Assembly (NCBI GenBank): GCA_007695295.1
Contig: REEB01000092.1
Span: forward strand, 1-41,076
Length of the DNA stretch: 41,076 bases
Direction of reading: 5' to 3'
DNA from: Puniceicoccaceae bacterium
GTDB lineage: Bacteria; Verrucomicrobiota; Verrucomicrobiia; Opitutales; Opitutaceae
Notes under the pieces: generated by a model
The model's database searches: none
What the model saw: the letters and a program-made list of their open reading frames with translations, nothing else
Told to the model about the DNA's origin: nothing
Shown here: in pieces, positions 1-8,671 of the stretch
Position numbering within the stretch: the stretch's first letter is position 1
Layout of the letters: each line of letters starts with the position of its first letter
Program-made: the position numbers and the translations under genes

Positions 1-96
1 CTGGACACTTCCTGCGCCCAGGGCGGTTTTCTCACCGCCGCCACCTTTCCCGGAGGGGACCTCTTCAGCGTCCCCGCCGCCCGGCGCTACTACTGA
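1..96 (+). CDS. C-terminal end of an unidentified protein (partial)
   Basis: Only the last 31 codons and a TGA stop are inside the window. The open frame begins at base 1 and encodes LDTSCAQGGFLTAATFPGGD and then LFSVPAARRYY. It is counted as a gene end because the frame is open to the edge, codon use is GC3-rich like the neighbours, and the next gene lies convergently on the other strand. Its stop overlaps the stop of the protease gene by 7 bases. No family can be recognised from so short a tail. Confidence 0.5.
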   Translation: MDTSCAQGGFLTAATFPGGDLFSVPAARRYY

Positions 97-1169
97 GTCC
101 GCACCATGTACCGCGCGATTTCATCGCGCACGGCCCGCAACTCGGCCTGGCGCGACCGATTGAAGTCGTAGAAGGCGGGGTCGTCGAGGGAGCGGGTGTC
201 GCGCAGAAAGAGGGTCCGGGCCGAAGTCAGCAAGGCTTGGTCGCGGCGCGGCCAGTGGGAGCCGTCGAGGCGCTGCCCGTGGTAGTGGCGGCCCATGGCG
301 TCGAAGTCGGCCCGCAGCCGATCCATCACCGCCGAACTCCGCCCCTCGAAAAAAGCCATCCACTCCCGGAGCCGCTCCTCACCCTCGGCCAGGCGGCGCG
401 ATTCACGACTGAATTCACCCCAGTGCAGCTCCTGCCATTGGGTGATGGAGTCCAGCCGGTAGCCGAACCAGCGCGTTCTCTCGAAGCGACTGAGGGCATC
501 CCGCCCCTGCAACTCGATCGTGGTCGTGTGGCTGGCCACGCCAATGACCCGCCGCGGGGACTGCAACAAGATCGGGCTGCCGCTGTTGCCGCTGACAAAC
601 CGGGCATCCACTTCCAAGGTGCGCGCGCCAATCCCCACCACCCGCCCGGCCAAGCTGGTGAAGACTTCCCCGCCGAGACTGTTGCCGGTCACGAGTATCT
701 CCCGGCCATGGGATGCCGCCACCTCCCCGGAAGAGGCCGGCTCCAGATAACGCTCCACCGGATCGATCGTGATCATGGCCACGTCATGGCCGACCGCACC
801 GTGGAAACGCAGCGGAGGCAGCACCTGGCCGTTCGACAGCCGCAGCTCAATCCGCTCGCTGCCGGCCAGCACGTGCAGGTTGGTGATGACAAAAAAACGC
901 TCGTGCCAGCGGAGCACGAATCCGCTGCCGATGGAGCCGTGCTCGGAGCGCACTTCCACCAGGCAGGCCAGGGTGTGCGGGTCGAGCCCGGCCTCCGCCG
1001 CCCGGCCGGCGGCCGGCTCGCTCCCGCGGGGTGCAATCCGCACCGGGGGTTCGCAGCCGGAGGCGAGCAACCCCATTGCCAGCAAGAGGCAAACCATGAT
1101 GGGACGAGAGCAAGGCAAGGTCTCCCGTTGTGTCGCCGCCGCGCGGGCCGTCAAGCCCGCCGGATCCAC
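90..1169 (-). CDS. Trypsin-like serine protease, predicted lipoprotein
   Basis: A predicted exported serine peptidase of the chymotrypsin/trypsin fold (S1/DegP-like), without a visible PDZ domain. With the GTG start at 1169 there is a short basic N-region, a hydrophobic stretch (MVCLLLAMGLL) and a lipobox LASGC ending at Cys39, so it is probably lipidated and membrane-anchored. The catalytic triad is visible as His99 (TNLHVL), Asp129 (GHDVAMI) and Ser196 (SGNSGSP). About 130 residues after the triad are charged and probably helical (RESRRLAEGEERLREW). An ATG at 1097 (Met25) is an alternative start but would leave a signal peptide with no basic residues. It starts 6 bp after hprK, so it is probably the last gene of that operon. 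The substrate is unknown. Confidence 0.75.
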   Translation of the reverse strand: MDPAGLTARAAATQRETLPCSRPIMVCLLLAMGLLASGCEPPVRIAPRGSEPAAGRAAEAGLDPHTLACLVEVRSEHGSIGSGFVLRWHERFFVITNLHVLAGSERIELRLSNGQVLPPLRFHGAVGHDVAMITIDPVERYLEPASSGEVAASHGREILVTGNSLGGEVFTSLAGRVVGIGARTLEVDARFVSGNSGSPILLQSPRRVIGVASHTTTIELQGRDALSRFERTRWFGYRLDSITQWQELHWGEFSRESRRLAEGEERLREWMAFFEGRSSAVMDRLRADFDAMGRHYHGQRLDGSHWPRRDQALLTSARTLFLRDTRSLDDPAFYDFNRSRQAELRAVRDEIARYMVRTQ

Positions 1170-1175
1170 CCCGGA

Positions 1176-2195
1176 TCAGCTCCGGTCCGAAGGCAGCACT
1201 TTGGCCTTCACCCCTTGCGTATCGCCGTCTTTCGAACCCTGGTTGGCCATGAAGGCAATGAGGCGGTCGTTGAATTCCTTGGCCGGGTCGTGGCCCAGTT
1301 TCTTCAGCGCCTGCACGAGGGCCGCCACCTCCACCAACCGGGCCAAGTCGCGCCCGGGCCGAACGAAGATCTCAATGTGCGGCACCTGGATGCCGAGGAT
1401 CTCATAAAAATTCTGCTCCAGCCCGGTGCGGTCCTCGTTGGCTCCCGGCACCATCTCCAGCAGGGACACGACCAAGTCGATCCGTTTCTCCAGCCGCACA
1501 CTGCGCACCCCGAACATCTCTGCGACATTGATGATGCCGATGCCGCGGCACTCCATGTGGCCTCGGTTCAATTCCAGGCTGGAGGCCATCAGGTCCTTCT
1601 CGTCGATCAGCTTGATGCGGGTCAGGTCGTCGGAGACGAGGCTGTGGCCCCGCTCGATGAGGGCGAGCGCGCACTCGCTTTTACCAACTCCGCTGGAGCC
1701 GCGGATGAGCACCCCGATGCCTTTGATGTCCATGCTGGTGCCATGCTCGGTGGCGCTGGGGGCGAACTCATAGTCGATGCAGATGGTGGCGGTGTTGACA
1801 AAGTCCATCGTGATCATGGGCGTACGCATGAGGGCGAGGTTGCGCTTCTCCGCGATTTCCAGGAGCGAGGCGGTGGGGTGGAAGTTGCGCGAGAGCACGA
1901 TGCAGGGGATGACCCGGTCGACGAGTTGGTTGAGGATTTCCCGCTGCCGGTCCTCGCTGAGCGTTTTCAGGTAGGTCATCTCGGCCGCTCCGAAGACTTG
2001 GATGCGTTTGTTGGCGAAATATTTGAAGAAGCCGGTGAGGGCGAGGGCGGGGCGGTTGATGCTGCCCTCGCGGATCACGCGCTGGAGGCCTTTGCGGCCG
2101 GAAATCAGCTCCAGCTTGAGTTGGTCGCCGTAGGTTCGCAGGAAACGCTCCACGGTGATTCCCTGCACTTGTCGTCGGACGGTTTTTCCCAGCAT
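1176..2195 (-). CDS. hprK: HPr kinase/phosphorylase
   Basis: A bifunctional enzyme that phosphorylates and dephosphorylates a serine of the phosphocarrier HPr, linking nutrient state to regulation. At 339 residues it is close to the usual length of about 310-340. Seen in the sequence: His151 in the HGTSMDIKGIGVLI segment, Walker A GSSGVGKS at 166-173, the following SDD acidic pair near 188-190, and the family signature MECRGIGIINV. The N-terminal ~130 residues match the HprK N-domain (RIQVFGAAEMTYLKTL, RNFHP). It starts 7 bp after lptB ends. In Gram-negative bacteria hprK commonly sits beside lptB and rpoN; here rpoN is missing between them. No ptsH is visible in the window. Confidence 0.95.
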   Translation of the reverse strand: MLGKTVRRQVQGITVERFLRTYGDQLKLELISGRKGLQRVIREGSINRPALALTGFFKYFANKRIQVFGAAEMTYLKTLSEDRQREILNQLVDRVIPCIVLSRNFHPTASLLEIAEKRNLALMRTPMITMDFVNTATICIDYEFAPSATEHGTSMDIKGIGVLIRGSSGVGKSECALALIERGHSLVSDDLTRIKLIDEKDLMASSLELNRGHMECRGIGIINVAEMFGVRSVRLEKRIDLVVSLLEMVPGANEDRTGLEQNFYEILGIQVPHIEIFVRPGRDLARLVEVAALVQALKKLGHDPAKEFNDRLIAFMANQGSKDGDTQGVKAKVLPSDRS

Positions 2196-2202
2196 CGGTC
2201 GT

Positions 2203-2964
2203 TCAGAGGTTGAAGTTTTCTCCCAGGTAAATGCGGCGACTCTCCGGATCCTCGATCAGCCTGCGGCTGTCGCCGGAGACCAGCACTTTGCCTTGGTGGA
2301 TGAGGTAGGCTCGGTCCACGATCCGGAGAGTTTCGCGGACATTGTGATCTGTAATCAAAATTCCAATACCGCGCTCCTTGAGTGAGAGCACGATCTTCTG
2401 CACTTCGGCCACGCTGATCGGATCCACCCCGCTGAAAGGCTCGTCCAACAGAAGGAAGCGGGGGCTGGTCACCAGCGCCCGGGAGATCTCCACCCGGCGG
2501 CGCTCCCCGCCGCTGAGGGTGTAGGCCATCTGCTTGGCGAGATGGGTCAGGCCCAGCTCCTCGAGGTGCCGGGCGACCAACTCCCGGCGCGCGGTGCGGT
2601 CGAGGTTGAGGGTCTCGGCGATGGCCAGGAGGTTCTGCTCCACGGTCAGCTTGCGGAAGACACTCGCTTCCTGCGGCAGGTAGCCGACTCCGAGCCGGGC
2701 CCGCCGGTGCATCCGCAGCCGGGTGATTTCCTCGCCATCAAGCAGCACCCGCCCGTCCGTCGCCGGCACCAGGCCCACGATCATGTAGAAGGTCGTGGTC
2801 TTGCCCGCCCCGTTGGGCCCGAGCAGGCCGACGACTTCGCCGGCCTGTACGTCCAGGCTGACTCCGTCCACGACCCGGCGCTTGCCGAAGACTTTGACCA
2901 GATCCCGCGCCGCAAGGGCGCCGGCGGCGGGATCCGGGGTGTCGGTGGGGTCGGAGTCTGGCAT
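2203..2964 (-). CDS. lptB: LPS export ABC transporter ATP-binding protein LptB
   Basis: The cytoplasmic ATPase that drives LptFG extraction of lipopolysaccharide from the inner membrane. It has 253 residues, slightly longer than the ~240 norm because of a Pro/Asp-rich N-terminal tail (MPDSDPTDTPDPAAG). Seen: Walker A GPNGAGKT at 49-56, the Q-loop segment GYLPQEASVFRKLT, the signature TLSGGERRRVEISRAL, Walker B RFLLLDEPFSGVDP and the H-loop ITDHNVRETL. The last two are characteristic of LptB. It is encoded 90 bp downstream of lptA and directly upstream of hprK, the expected lptC-lptA-lptB order. Confidence 0.95.
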   Translation of the reverse strand: MPDSDPTDTPDPAAGALAARDLVKVFGKRRVVDGVSLDVQAGEVVGLLGPNGAGKTTTFYMIVGLVPATDGRVLLDGEEITRLRMHRRARLGVGYLPQEASVFRKLTVEQNLLAIAETLNLDRTARRELVARHLEELGLTHLAKQMAYTLSGGERRRVEISRALVTSPRFLLLDEPFSGVDPISVAEVQKIVLSLKERGIGILITDHNVRETLRIVDRAYLIHQGKVLVSGDSRRLIEDPESRRIYLGENFNL

Positions 2965-3054
2965 CGTCGGAACACTGTCCTAACAGACCGCCGGGGGGCT
3001 TGGGAAGCCCGCAGGCGCAGGGACGAGGGTGCCCCCGGCGGAGGGCGTTGGGCG

Positions 3055-3669
3055 CTATTGCGCGGGCCCTGCGTCGTCCGCCGGCGGGATTTCCTCAGCC
3101 GGCGGGGGCGGCGGCTGCGGGGGCGGCGGCGCCTGTTGCGGCGAGTAACCGAGGTCCGGCAGCATCGGCAGGCGCACCCGCACCGGACCGGCTTCGCCGC
3201 TCTCCACGATCGCACCCTGCTGCTGGCCGCGGAAAAAGGTCATCTTCGCACCGGACACGGTGCCCTGCGCATCAGTCACCACCGGGTTGCCGGTCAGCAC
3301 GATCTTGTCCTCCAGCGGGCGCACCTCGGCGCGCTCCGCCCGGGCGGTCCGCCCTTCCTGCTCGATGAGCACGTTGCCGCTGGCCACGATCAGCCGGATG
3401 CGGCCCAACTCGCCGAAGGTCTCCTCGGCCTCGTCCAGACGCTCCGAATACAGCTCCAGCAGATCGCAGGTCACGGTCAGGTTGTTGCCTTGCAGGCGCA
3501 CCGCCTCGCTGAAGACGAAGTAGGCGCGCTGGCCGTCGTTCTGCATCTCCAGGCGCTTGCCGGTAATGACGGTTTCATCGGGAGAAACCGCTGCCTCCGG
3601 GGATGATCCGAAAAGCGGATACACCGCGAACAGGGCGGCGGAAAAAAGTAGGGTGCCAAGGGATTTCAT
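3055..3669 (-). CDS. lptA: LptA-like periplasmic LPS bridge protein (OstA domain)
   Basis: A predicted periplasmic component of the Lpt bridge that carries LPS from LptC to LptD. The ATG at 3669 overlaps the lptC stop as ATGA, which fixes the start and gives 204 residues. Seen: a signal peptide (MKSLGTLLFSAALFAVYPLFG), then OstA/LptA-type beta-jellyroll text (VITGKRLEMQNDGQRAYFVF, LTVTCDLLELYSE, RAERAEVRPLEDKIVLTGNP, AKMTFFRG). The C-terminal ~40 residues are a low-complexity Pro-rich tail (QQAPPPPQPPPPP), not typical of E. coli LptA and probably disordered. Identity rests on the OstA-like repeats plus position between lptC and lptB. Confidence 0.85.
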   Translation of the reverse strand: MKSLGTLLFSAALFAVYPLFGSSPEAAVSPDETVITGKRLEMQNDGQRAYFVFSEAVRLQGNNLTVTCDLLELYSERLDEAEETFGELGRIRLIVASGNVLIEQEGRTARAERAEVRPLEDKIVLTGNPVVTDAQGTVSGAKMTFFRGQQQGAIVESGEAGPVRVRLPMLPDLGYSPQQAPPPPQPPPPPAEEIPPADDAGPAQ

Positions 3670-4121
3670 TTCAGGATGTTGCCGACCGACTCGCGGAAGA
3701 CCACCCGCACGTCTTCGTCGATCCGGATGGTCTGGGTGTCGCCGAACCACTCCCAGTCGGTGCCGCTGATCTGGAAGTTGAGCGAAGTGATCTCGATCGG
3801 TCCGGGGCCGGCGGCGCGGGTTTCATGGGGAAAAAAGACCGCCAGCGGGCTCAGGATGGTGGTGTCGACCATTTCGGCTTCGTCGCCGGAGTAAAGCCGC
3901 AGCCGCATGTTGTCCACCTCGACCCGGTTGGCGTCAAGGTAGCGGCCCACATCGCCCCGCAGATCCCAGGTGCGGTAGCCGGCTTCGTTGAACATCGGCA
4001 GGCGGAAGTTTTCGATCGGAGCGTTGGGTGTCATCTGCGCAGCCAAAGCGGCTGCCAGGACGCAGGCCAGCAGTTGAACCGCGCCGGTCGCGAGGGAAGG
4101 TCGGTTGGTCGCCGGGATCAT
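3666..4121 (-). CDS. lptC: LptC-like LPS export protein
   Basis: A predicted bitopic inner-membrane protein whose periplasmic jellyroll passes LPS to LptA. The ATG at 4121 overlaps the kdsC stop as ATGA and gives 151 residues, somewhat short for LptC (~190). Seen: an N-terminal membrane anchor near residues 14-29 (AVQLLACVLAAALAAQ), then LptC-type text (FRLPMFNEAGYRTWDLRGD, VDNMRLRLYSGD, SPLAVFFPHE). A longer frame upstream to 4196 is possible but would run into kdsC. The four-base overlaps on both sides indicate tight translational coupling with kdsC and lptA. Confidence 0.82.
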   Translation of the reverse strand: MIPATNRPSLATGAVQLLACVLAAALAAQMTPNAPIENFRLPMFNEAGYRTWDLRGDVGRYLDANRVEVDNMRLRLYSGDEAEMVDTTILSPLAVFFPHETRAAGPGPIEITSLNFQISGTDWEWFGDTQTIRIDEDVRVVFRESVGNILK

Positions 4122-4684
4122 GAGGATTCCTTGGAGACGCCCTCCGCTGCCCTGGTGTTCCCTGCGGACCTCCGCGCCGCCAAGAGGAGGTCGCAAACTT
4201 CCCGGACCGCGCCGCGGCCGCCGCCGCGCCGGGTCACCCAGTTGGCCGCGGCCAGGACCGGCCCCATCGCGTCCGGCACCGCCACGCCGATGCCCGCCAA
4301 TTCCATCGCCGGGATGTCGATGTCGTCGTCACCCATGTAAACCGCCTCCTCCGGGGCGATGGCGAGGGCGCGCAGCAGCTCATCGAGGGCGGCGCGCTTG
4401 TCTTTGCGGCCCTGGATGAGGTGGGGGACTTTCAACTCTTCGGCCCGGCGGGTGGTCGCCCCGGAGTGCCGCCCGGAGATCCAGGCCAGCTCGATCCCGG
4501 CGTCCCGCACCCGGGACAGCCCGAGGCCATCGAGTACGGAAAAGCCTTTCGATTCATGGCCGGCCGAGGAAACCTGGACGGTGCCGTCGGTGAGGACGCC
4601 GTCCACGTCCATGGCGAAGAGCCGGATTTTGGCCCAGCGCTCCGGCGGCGGAGGCGGCCGGGCGCCGGCGGAGGCCGGGTTCAT
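4118..4684 (-). CDS. kdsC: 3-deoxy-D-manno-octulosonate 8-phosphate phosphatase
   Basis: A HAD-superfamily phosphatase that dephosphorylates KDO 8-phosphate to KDO, an essential sugar of LPS inner core. It has 188 residues, a normal KdsC size. Seen: HAD motif I DVDGVLTDG (Asp26 nucleophile, Asp28 acid/base), the motif KGFSVLDGLGL, motif II WISGR, motif III Lys in RKDKRAALDEL, and motif IV GDDDIDIPAM. The C0-type architecture with no cap domain fits KdsC. The start at 4684 is set by an ATGA overlap with the upstream dehydrogenase stop. It is coupled to lptC downstream, so KDO synthesis and LPS export are co-expressed. Confidence 0.93.
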   Translation of the reverse strand: MNPASAGARPPPPPERWAKIRLFAMDVDGVLTDGTVQVSSAGHESKGFSVLDGLGLSRVRDAGIELAWISGRHSGATTRRAEELKVPHLIQGRKDKRAALDELLRALAIAPEEAVYMGDDDIDIPAMELAGIGVAVPDAMGPVLAAANWVTRRGGGRGAVREVCDLLLAARRSAGNTRAAEGVSKESS

Positions 4685-6723
4685 TCCCCGCCCTCCAACC
4701 AGGCCAGCAACCGCTCCAGGACGGAGTCGCGCGAGGGCCGGTAAACCGCCTCCAGCTCGGGCGCGAAGGGCACCGGGGTGTCCTCCGAGGCGATCCGCAG
4801 GGGCGGCGCCTCCAACTCGTAGAAACAGGCCTCGGAGACCCGCACACAGATCTCGGCGCCGAAACCGGCCGTACGCCGCGCCTCGTGCACGACCGCGAGG
4901 CGGTGGGTGCGCCGGACCGAGGCCAGCACCGGCTCCAGGTCGAGCGGGGAAAGGCAGCGCAGATCGATCAGGTCCAGGCTCCAACCGTATTCATCTTCCA
5001 GATACTGAAGGGCGCCGTCCGCGAGGTGGACCATCTCGCCCCAGGCCACCACCGTGGCTTTGTCGCCGGAGCGGACGGCGCGGGGATGCCAGACTTGGCG
5101 GTAATCGGGGTTGAAGGCCACCGGAGCCTTCAGCTTGCGGTAAAGGCCTTTGTGCTCGAAAAGGAGGACGGGATTGTCGTCTTCGTAGGCCGCCAGGAGC
5201 GCGTCAAAGGCGTCCTGCGGCGTGCTCGGATAGAGCAGCTTGAGGCCGGGGGCGTGCAGGTAGATGGATTCGAGGTCCTGCGAGTGAAAGGAGCCGAAGG
5301 TAAGCCCTCCGCCGCAGGGGAAGCGGAGAACGAAAGGGACCCCCGCCCCGGAGCGGTAGTGGTAGGTGCCGGCATTGAGCAGGATCTGGGTGGTGGCGTC
5401 GGTGGCGAAGTCGGCGAACTGGAACTCCACGATCGGCCGGTGCCCGTTGAGGGCGAGGCCGGTGGCGAATCCGATCGTGGCCGACTCGCAGAGCGGGGTG
5501 TTGCGCACCCGTTCGCCGCCAAACTCCCGGTGGAGGTGTTCGGTGACTTTGAAGGGGCCTCCGTAGGCGGCGATGTCCTGGCCGAGCACCAGTGCCTCCG
5601 GCCGCTCGCGCAAGATTTTCTCGTGCGCCTGCTGCAGCGCTTGGGCGAAGGTGAGTGGTTTTCCGCCCGCGGCTGGAATGGCCGGGTCCCAGTCCGCCTT
5701 CAGTATCCCTTTTGCAAAGACATCCTCGCGGCCCACCACCGCCGCCGGGCGGGGGCGGCCGAGGGCGATTTCGAGGCTCTCGTCCAGAAAGCTTTTCGCC
5801 GCTTCCTCGACTTCGCGGATCTCCGCCTCCTTGCCGGCCTCCAGCAAGCGCGCCCGCAGGCGGGGGTACGGATCAAGCGCTTCCCAAGCCGCCGTCTGCC
5901 CTTCCGGGAGGTAGTCGCAGGTGTCGTAGGCGGCATGGCCGCGCAGGCGGTAGGTGACCGCCTCGAGCAGAAAGGGGCGGCCGCTTTCGCGGATGCGCTC
6001 GACCAGGGGAGCGAGTTGCTCCAGGACCTGCCCGGTGTCCGAGACCTCCAGCGTCATCCCCTCCATGCCGTACCCCGCGGCGCGCCGGGAAAGGCGGTCG
6101 ACGATGAACTGCTCCTTCACCGGCGTGGAGTAGGCATAGTGGTTGTTTTCCACCACGAAGAGCACCGGCACGGAGAAGACCGCGGCCAGGTTCATGATTT
6201 CGTGAATGTCCCCCGTACTGCTGGCCCCGTCCCCGAAAAACGCCACCCCGATGGCCGGCTTGCCTTTCCATCGCTGCGAGGCGGTCGCCCCGACCACATT
6301 CGGCGGCATCGAGCCGAGGTGGCTGATCATGGGGTAGCTGCGGTTGGCCGGATCGCCGTGGTGCACATTGCCCTCGCGGGCCTTGGTCGGACTGTCCGCG
6401 TTGGCGAGGTATTGGTTGAGGTGCTCGACGAGGTGACCGCTCCAGATGAGGTGGCCGGCCAGGGCCCGGTGGGTCCAGGAAACGCAGTCGATCGCCTTGT
6501 CCATGAGCAGGGCCAGGGGCACGATGAGGCCTTCGTTGCCCTGCCCGCCGGTCACGGTGCCTTTCATCAGGCCCTGGCGGAAGAGCTCCAGGATGCGGTT
6601 GTCCACCACCCGGCTCAGATGCATCCAGCGGTAGCAGAGGAGCAGGGCGGACTCGACGTCGGCGAGGTCCCCGGCGCGCAGGTCCCGCCGGGCGAAGTGT
6701 TCAGGAAGCACGGGTAAAGCCAT
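4681..6723 (-). CDS. Fused E1 alpha-beta 2-oxoacid dehydrogenase (BCKDH/PDH-type)
   Basis: A thiamine-diphosphate-dependent E1 in which the alpha and beta subunits form one 680-residue chain. Seen: the alpha part (about 1-330) has the ThDP motif GDGASSTGDIHE followed by VVENNHYAYSTP, and the phosphorylation-loop-like NRSYPMISH. The beta part (about 345-680) has LTFAQALQQAHEKIL, VRNTPLCESATIGFATGLAL, EFQFADFATDATTQILLNAG and VVHEARRTAGFGAEI. Such fusions are common in Bacteroidota and Verrucomicrobiota and usually act on branched-chain 2-oxoacids or pyruvate; the substrate cannot be settled here. The ATG at 6723 has a GGAGGG ribosome site 5 bp upstream; a longer frame to 6972 lacks similarity. 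No E2 or E3 is nearby. Its stop overlaps kdsC. Confidence 0.9.
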   Translation of the reverse strand: MALPVLPEHFARRDLRAGDLADVESALLLCYRWMHLSRVVDNRILELFRQGLMKGTVTGGQGNEGLIVPLALLMDKAIDCVSWTHRALAGHLIWSGHLVEHLNQYLANADSPTKAREGNVHHGDPANRSYPMISHLGSMPPNVVGATASQRWKGKPAIGVAFFGDGASSTGDIHEIMNLAAVFSVPVLFVVENNHYAYSTPVKEQFIVDRLSRRAAGYGMEGMTLEVSDTGQVLEQLAPLVERIRESGRPFLLEAVTYRLRGHAAYDTCDYLPEGQTAAWEALDPYPRLRARLLEAGKEAEIREVEEAAKSFLDESLEIALGRPRPAAVVGREDVFAKGILKADWDPAIPAAGGKPLTFAQALQQAHEKILRERPEALVLGQDIAAYGGPFKVTEHLHREFGGERVRNTPLCESATIGFATGLALNGHRPIVEFQFADFATDATTQILLNAGTYHYRSGAGVPFVLRFPCGGGLTFGSFHSQDLESIYLHAPGLKLLYPSTPQDAFDALLAAYEDDNPVLLFEHKGLYRKLKAPVAFNPDYRQVWHPRAVRSGDKATVVAWGEMVHLADGALQYLEDEYGWSLDLIDLRCLSPLDLEPVLASVRRTHRLAVVHEARRTAGFGAEICVRVSEACFYELEAPPLRIASEDTPVPFAPELEAVYRPSRDSVLERLLAWLEGGE

Positions 6724-6814
6724 CCGCCCTCCAGCCTGCCGCGCCCCGCGGAGCTGGAAAAGAAAAAACCTGCCGCCGCCGTGCTTCCGGCTCGACCCTC
6801 CCGGCCGCCGGCCG

Positions 6815-7570
6815 ATGCTCCCCCACATGCGTTTCCGCCTGATCGCCTGCGATGTCGATGGCTGCCTCTCCCCGGAGGCGTCGGTGAGCTGGGACCTCGA
6901 CCGGATTTCGACGGTTGCCCGCCGGGTGCGCGGCGCGGGCCCGCGCCCTCCCCTGCCCTTCACCCTTTGCACCGGCCGGCCCCAGCCCTATGTCGAGGCG
7001 CTGCTCAAACTTTTCGCCATCGACCTGCCCGCCATCTGCGAAAACGGCGCTGTCCTCTACCGCCTCGCCACCAACGAGGCCGCCTACGCCCCCGGTGTCA
7101 CCGCGGAGCGGATACGGGCGATGGACGAGGTCCGGCGCTTCGTCGTCGGCGATCTGCTTCCCGCCGTCCCCGGCGCCCGCCTCCAGTTCGGCAAACAGGC
7201 CCAGGTCACCCTCTACGTGCCGGACCCCGGCCGCTTCCGGGATCTCGCCGGTCGCATCCGCGCGTTTCTCGGGCGGGATGCGGCCCAGTTCGTGGTTTCC
7301 AGCTCCCACCTCTACCTCAACGTCTCCCTCGCTGGCGTGGACAAGGGCACCGCCCTCGCCGCTGTCTGCCGCGAACTGGGCCTCGGCCGCGATGCGGTCG
7401 CCGCCATCGGCGACACCGAGGGCGACCTGCCGATGCAGGGCCACGCGGGTTTCTTCGCCTGCCCCGCCAACGCCACCGCCGAGGTCCGCGCACGCGCCAA
7501 CTATGTCTCTCCCTTGGAAGAAGACCTCGGCCTGATCGACATTCTCGATCACCTCGGCGCGCCCAACTGA
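6815..7570 (+). CDS. HAD-family phosphatase (Cof/SPP-like)
   Basis: A predicted cytoplasmic sugar- or glycolate-phosphate phosphatase of the HAD superfamily with a C2 cap (Cof/TA0175/SPP group). Seen: motif I CDVDGCLSP (Asp13, Asp15), motif II FTLCTGRPQ, a cap domain at about 85-175, motif III Lys in VDKGTALAAV and motif IV IGDTEGDLPM. It is 251 residues from the ATG at 6815; Met5 (6827) is an equally possible start. It stands alone on the plus strand, divergent from the E1 fusion, with about 90 bp between the two starts. The natural substrate is not deducible. Confidence 0.85.
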   Translation: MLPHMRFRLIACDVDGCLSPEASVSWDLDRISTVARRVRGAGPRPPLPFTLCTGRPQPYVEALLKLFAIDLPAICENGAVLYRLATNEAAYAPGVTAERIRAMDEVRRFVVGDLLPAVPGARLQFGKQAQVTLYVPDPGRFRDLAGRIRAFLGRDAAQFVVSSSHLYLNVSLAGVDKGTALAAVCRELGLGRDAVAAIGDTEGDLPMQGHAGFFACPANATAEVRARANYVSPLEEDLGLIDILDHLGAPN

Positions 7571-7645
7571 GCGGCGCGCGCCGGTTGCCGGAGCGCCACC
7601 ACCGCCCCGCCTCTTCGTGCATGGATCCCGTTGCCCGAAAACGAA

Positions 7646-7678
7646 AACGCCCGCCTCCCACAGTGGGAAGCGGGCGTT
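7646..7678 (-). terminator. Rho-independent terminator of the outer-membrane protein gene
   Basis: A 15-bp stem with one mismatch (left arm 7646-7660, right arm 7664-7678, 3-nt loop). On the minus strand it is followed by a T-rich run (ttttcgttttc). It lies 25 bp after the stop of the gene at 7703 and on the right strand for it. On the plus strand there is no T tract, although the hairpin may also slow transcription from the HAD gene. Confidence 0.85.
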
Positions 7679-7702
7679 CCAGAGAGCACGCGCGGCCGCC
7701 GG

Positions 7703-8455
7703 TCAGAAGCGGAAGCCCACCGATCCCGTCCAGGTCTTGGCGTCGCTTTCCTTCAGAAAGGCCAGGCCCAGGCTGAGGTTCGTGGTGATGAACTTGCGGG
7801 TGCGAAGTTCGTAGCCGCGGCTGCTGCCGCCGACATCGAAGTCTTCATAGATCCACTCCCCACCCACGCTCCAGGTCCGGTCGATGTAGAAATCGCCGCC
7901 CACGCTGTAGGCCTTGAAGTCGTCGCCGCGGGCGGCGCCGGCCTCAAGGTTGAAGGTGTAGCCATCGGCCACAAAGACATACTTTCCATCCAGCGCCCAG
8001 ACGTCCGCATCATCGGAATAACGCAGACGGACCCGCAGCCCGTCCAGGGGCGTCAAGCCGACGCCGACCATCCAGTCGTTTTCGCTCATGCCGGAGCTTT
8101 TGATCCGGCTGAACTCCCCGATGAAATAGAGGGGACTCCGGGGCACATAGACCTCCAGCCCGCCCAGGAGGAGGTCCGCTTTGATCGGGCTGAGCCGGGT
8201 GTGGACAAAAGCGCCGTAGATATTGCTGGAACGTTCCAGGAAGGCCGCCTCCGCCAGGGCGTGTCCGGCCGTGCGCACCGGGGCGAAGTGAATTTCCGCT
8301 CCGGCTAGGTATGCCTTGGCCGTCCCATCGACGCCGTCGAGGCTCGTCCGGGCATAGGCTCCGGTAAGCTCGACTTGGTAGGATTCCGCGAGGGCGGACG
8401 TTGCGCTGATAACAAGTGCCGCCGAAGCGGCGATGATCCTGATTTGAGTGTTCAT
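7703..8455 (-). CDS. Predicted outer-membrane beta-barrel protein
   Basis: A 250-residue exported protein with a signal peptide (MNTQIRIIAASAALVISATSALA, cleavage probably before ES). The mature part is a run of alternating polar/hydrophobic strands rich in Gly, Tyr and Phe (YQVELTGAYARTSL, AYLAGAEIHFAPV, GLRVRLRYSDDADVW, YELRTRKFITTNLSLGLAF). It ends in GSVGFRF, and a terminal Phe is the usual signal for beta-barrel assembly. It therefore probably forms a small outer-membrane barrel of about 10-12 strands; the cargo is unknown. The ATG at 8455 is chosen because it begins the signal peptide. It is monocistronic, with a strong terminator downstream and the arsenic operon upstream. Confidence 0.7.
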   Translation of the reverse strand: MNTQIRIIAASAALVISATSALAESYQVELTGAYARTSLDGVDGTAKAYLAGAEIHFAPVRTAGHALAEAAFLERSSNIYGAFVHTRLSPIKADLLLGGLEVYVPRSPLYFIGEFSRIKSSGMSENDWMVGVGLTPLDGLRVRLRYSDDADVWALDGKYVFVADGYTFNLEAGAARGDDFKAYSVGGDFYIDRTWSVGGEWIYEDFDVGGSSRGYELRTRKFITTNLSLGLAFLKESDAKTWTGSVGFRF

Positions 8456-8671
8456 ACGCTGATGTAAAAAAACCCGCCGCGGTGTGGGCGGTTGTTTCGA
8501 TGAGCCCACCCGAATCCGGGAATGGATGATGGAAATGACCGCTTCCGGAAGGGAATCAAGCAGGACCGAATCGCCGCTTGAAAATAAATACCGACCCACG
8601 GCAGGAACTTTTTTCCATTCCCGAAGTCGCCGCCCGCCCGCCATTGGGCGGATGCCCGCAATCCGCTTGCG

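Noticed and set aside
237-2213. Long plus-strand open frame opposite hprK and the protease
   Set aside because: It is a GC-rich antisense shadow; the minus strand encodes clear HprK and protease motifs, while this frame has no recognisable domain.
4885-6717. 610-codon plus-strand frame opposite the E1 fusion
   Set aside because: Antisense shadow; its text has no family features and the minus strand holds the ThDP motifs.
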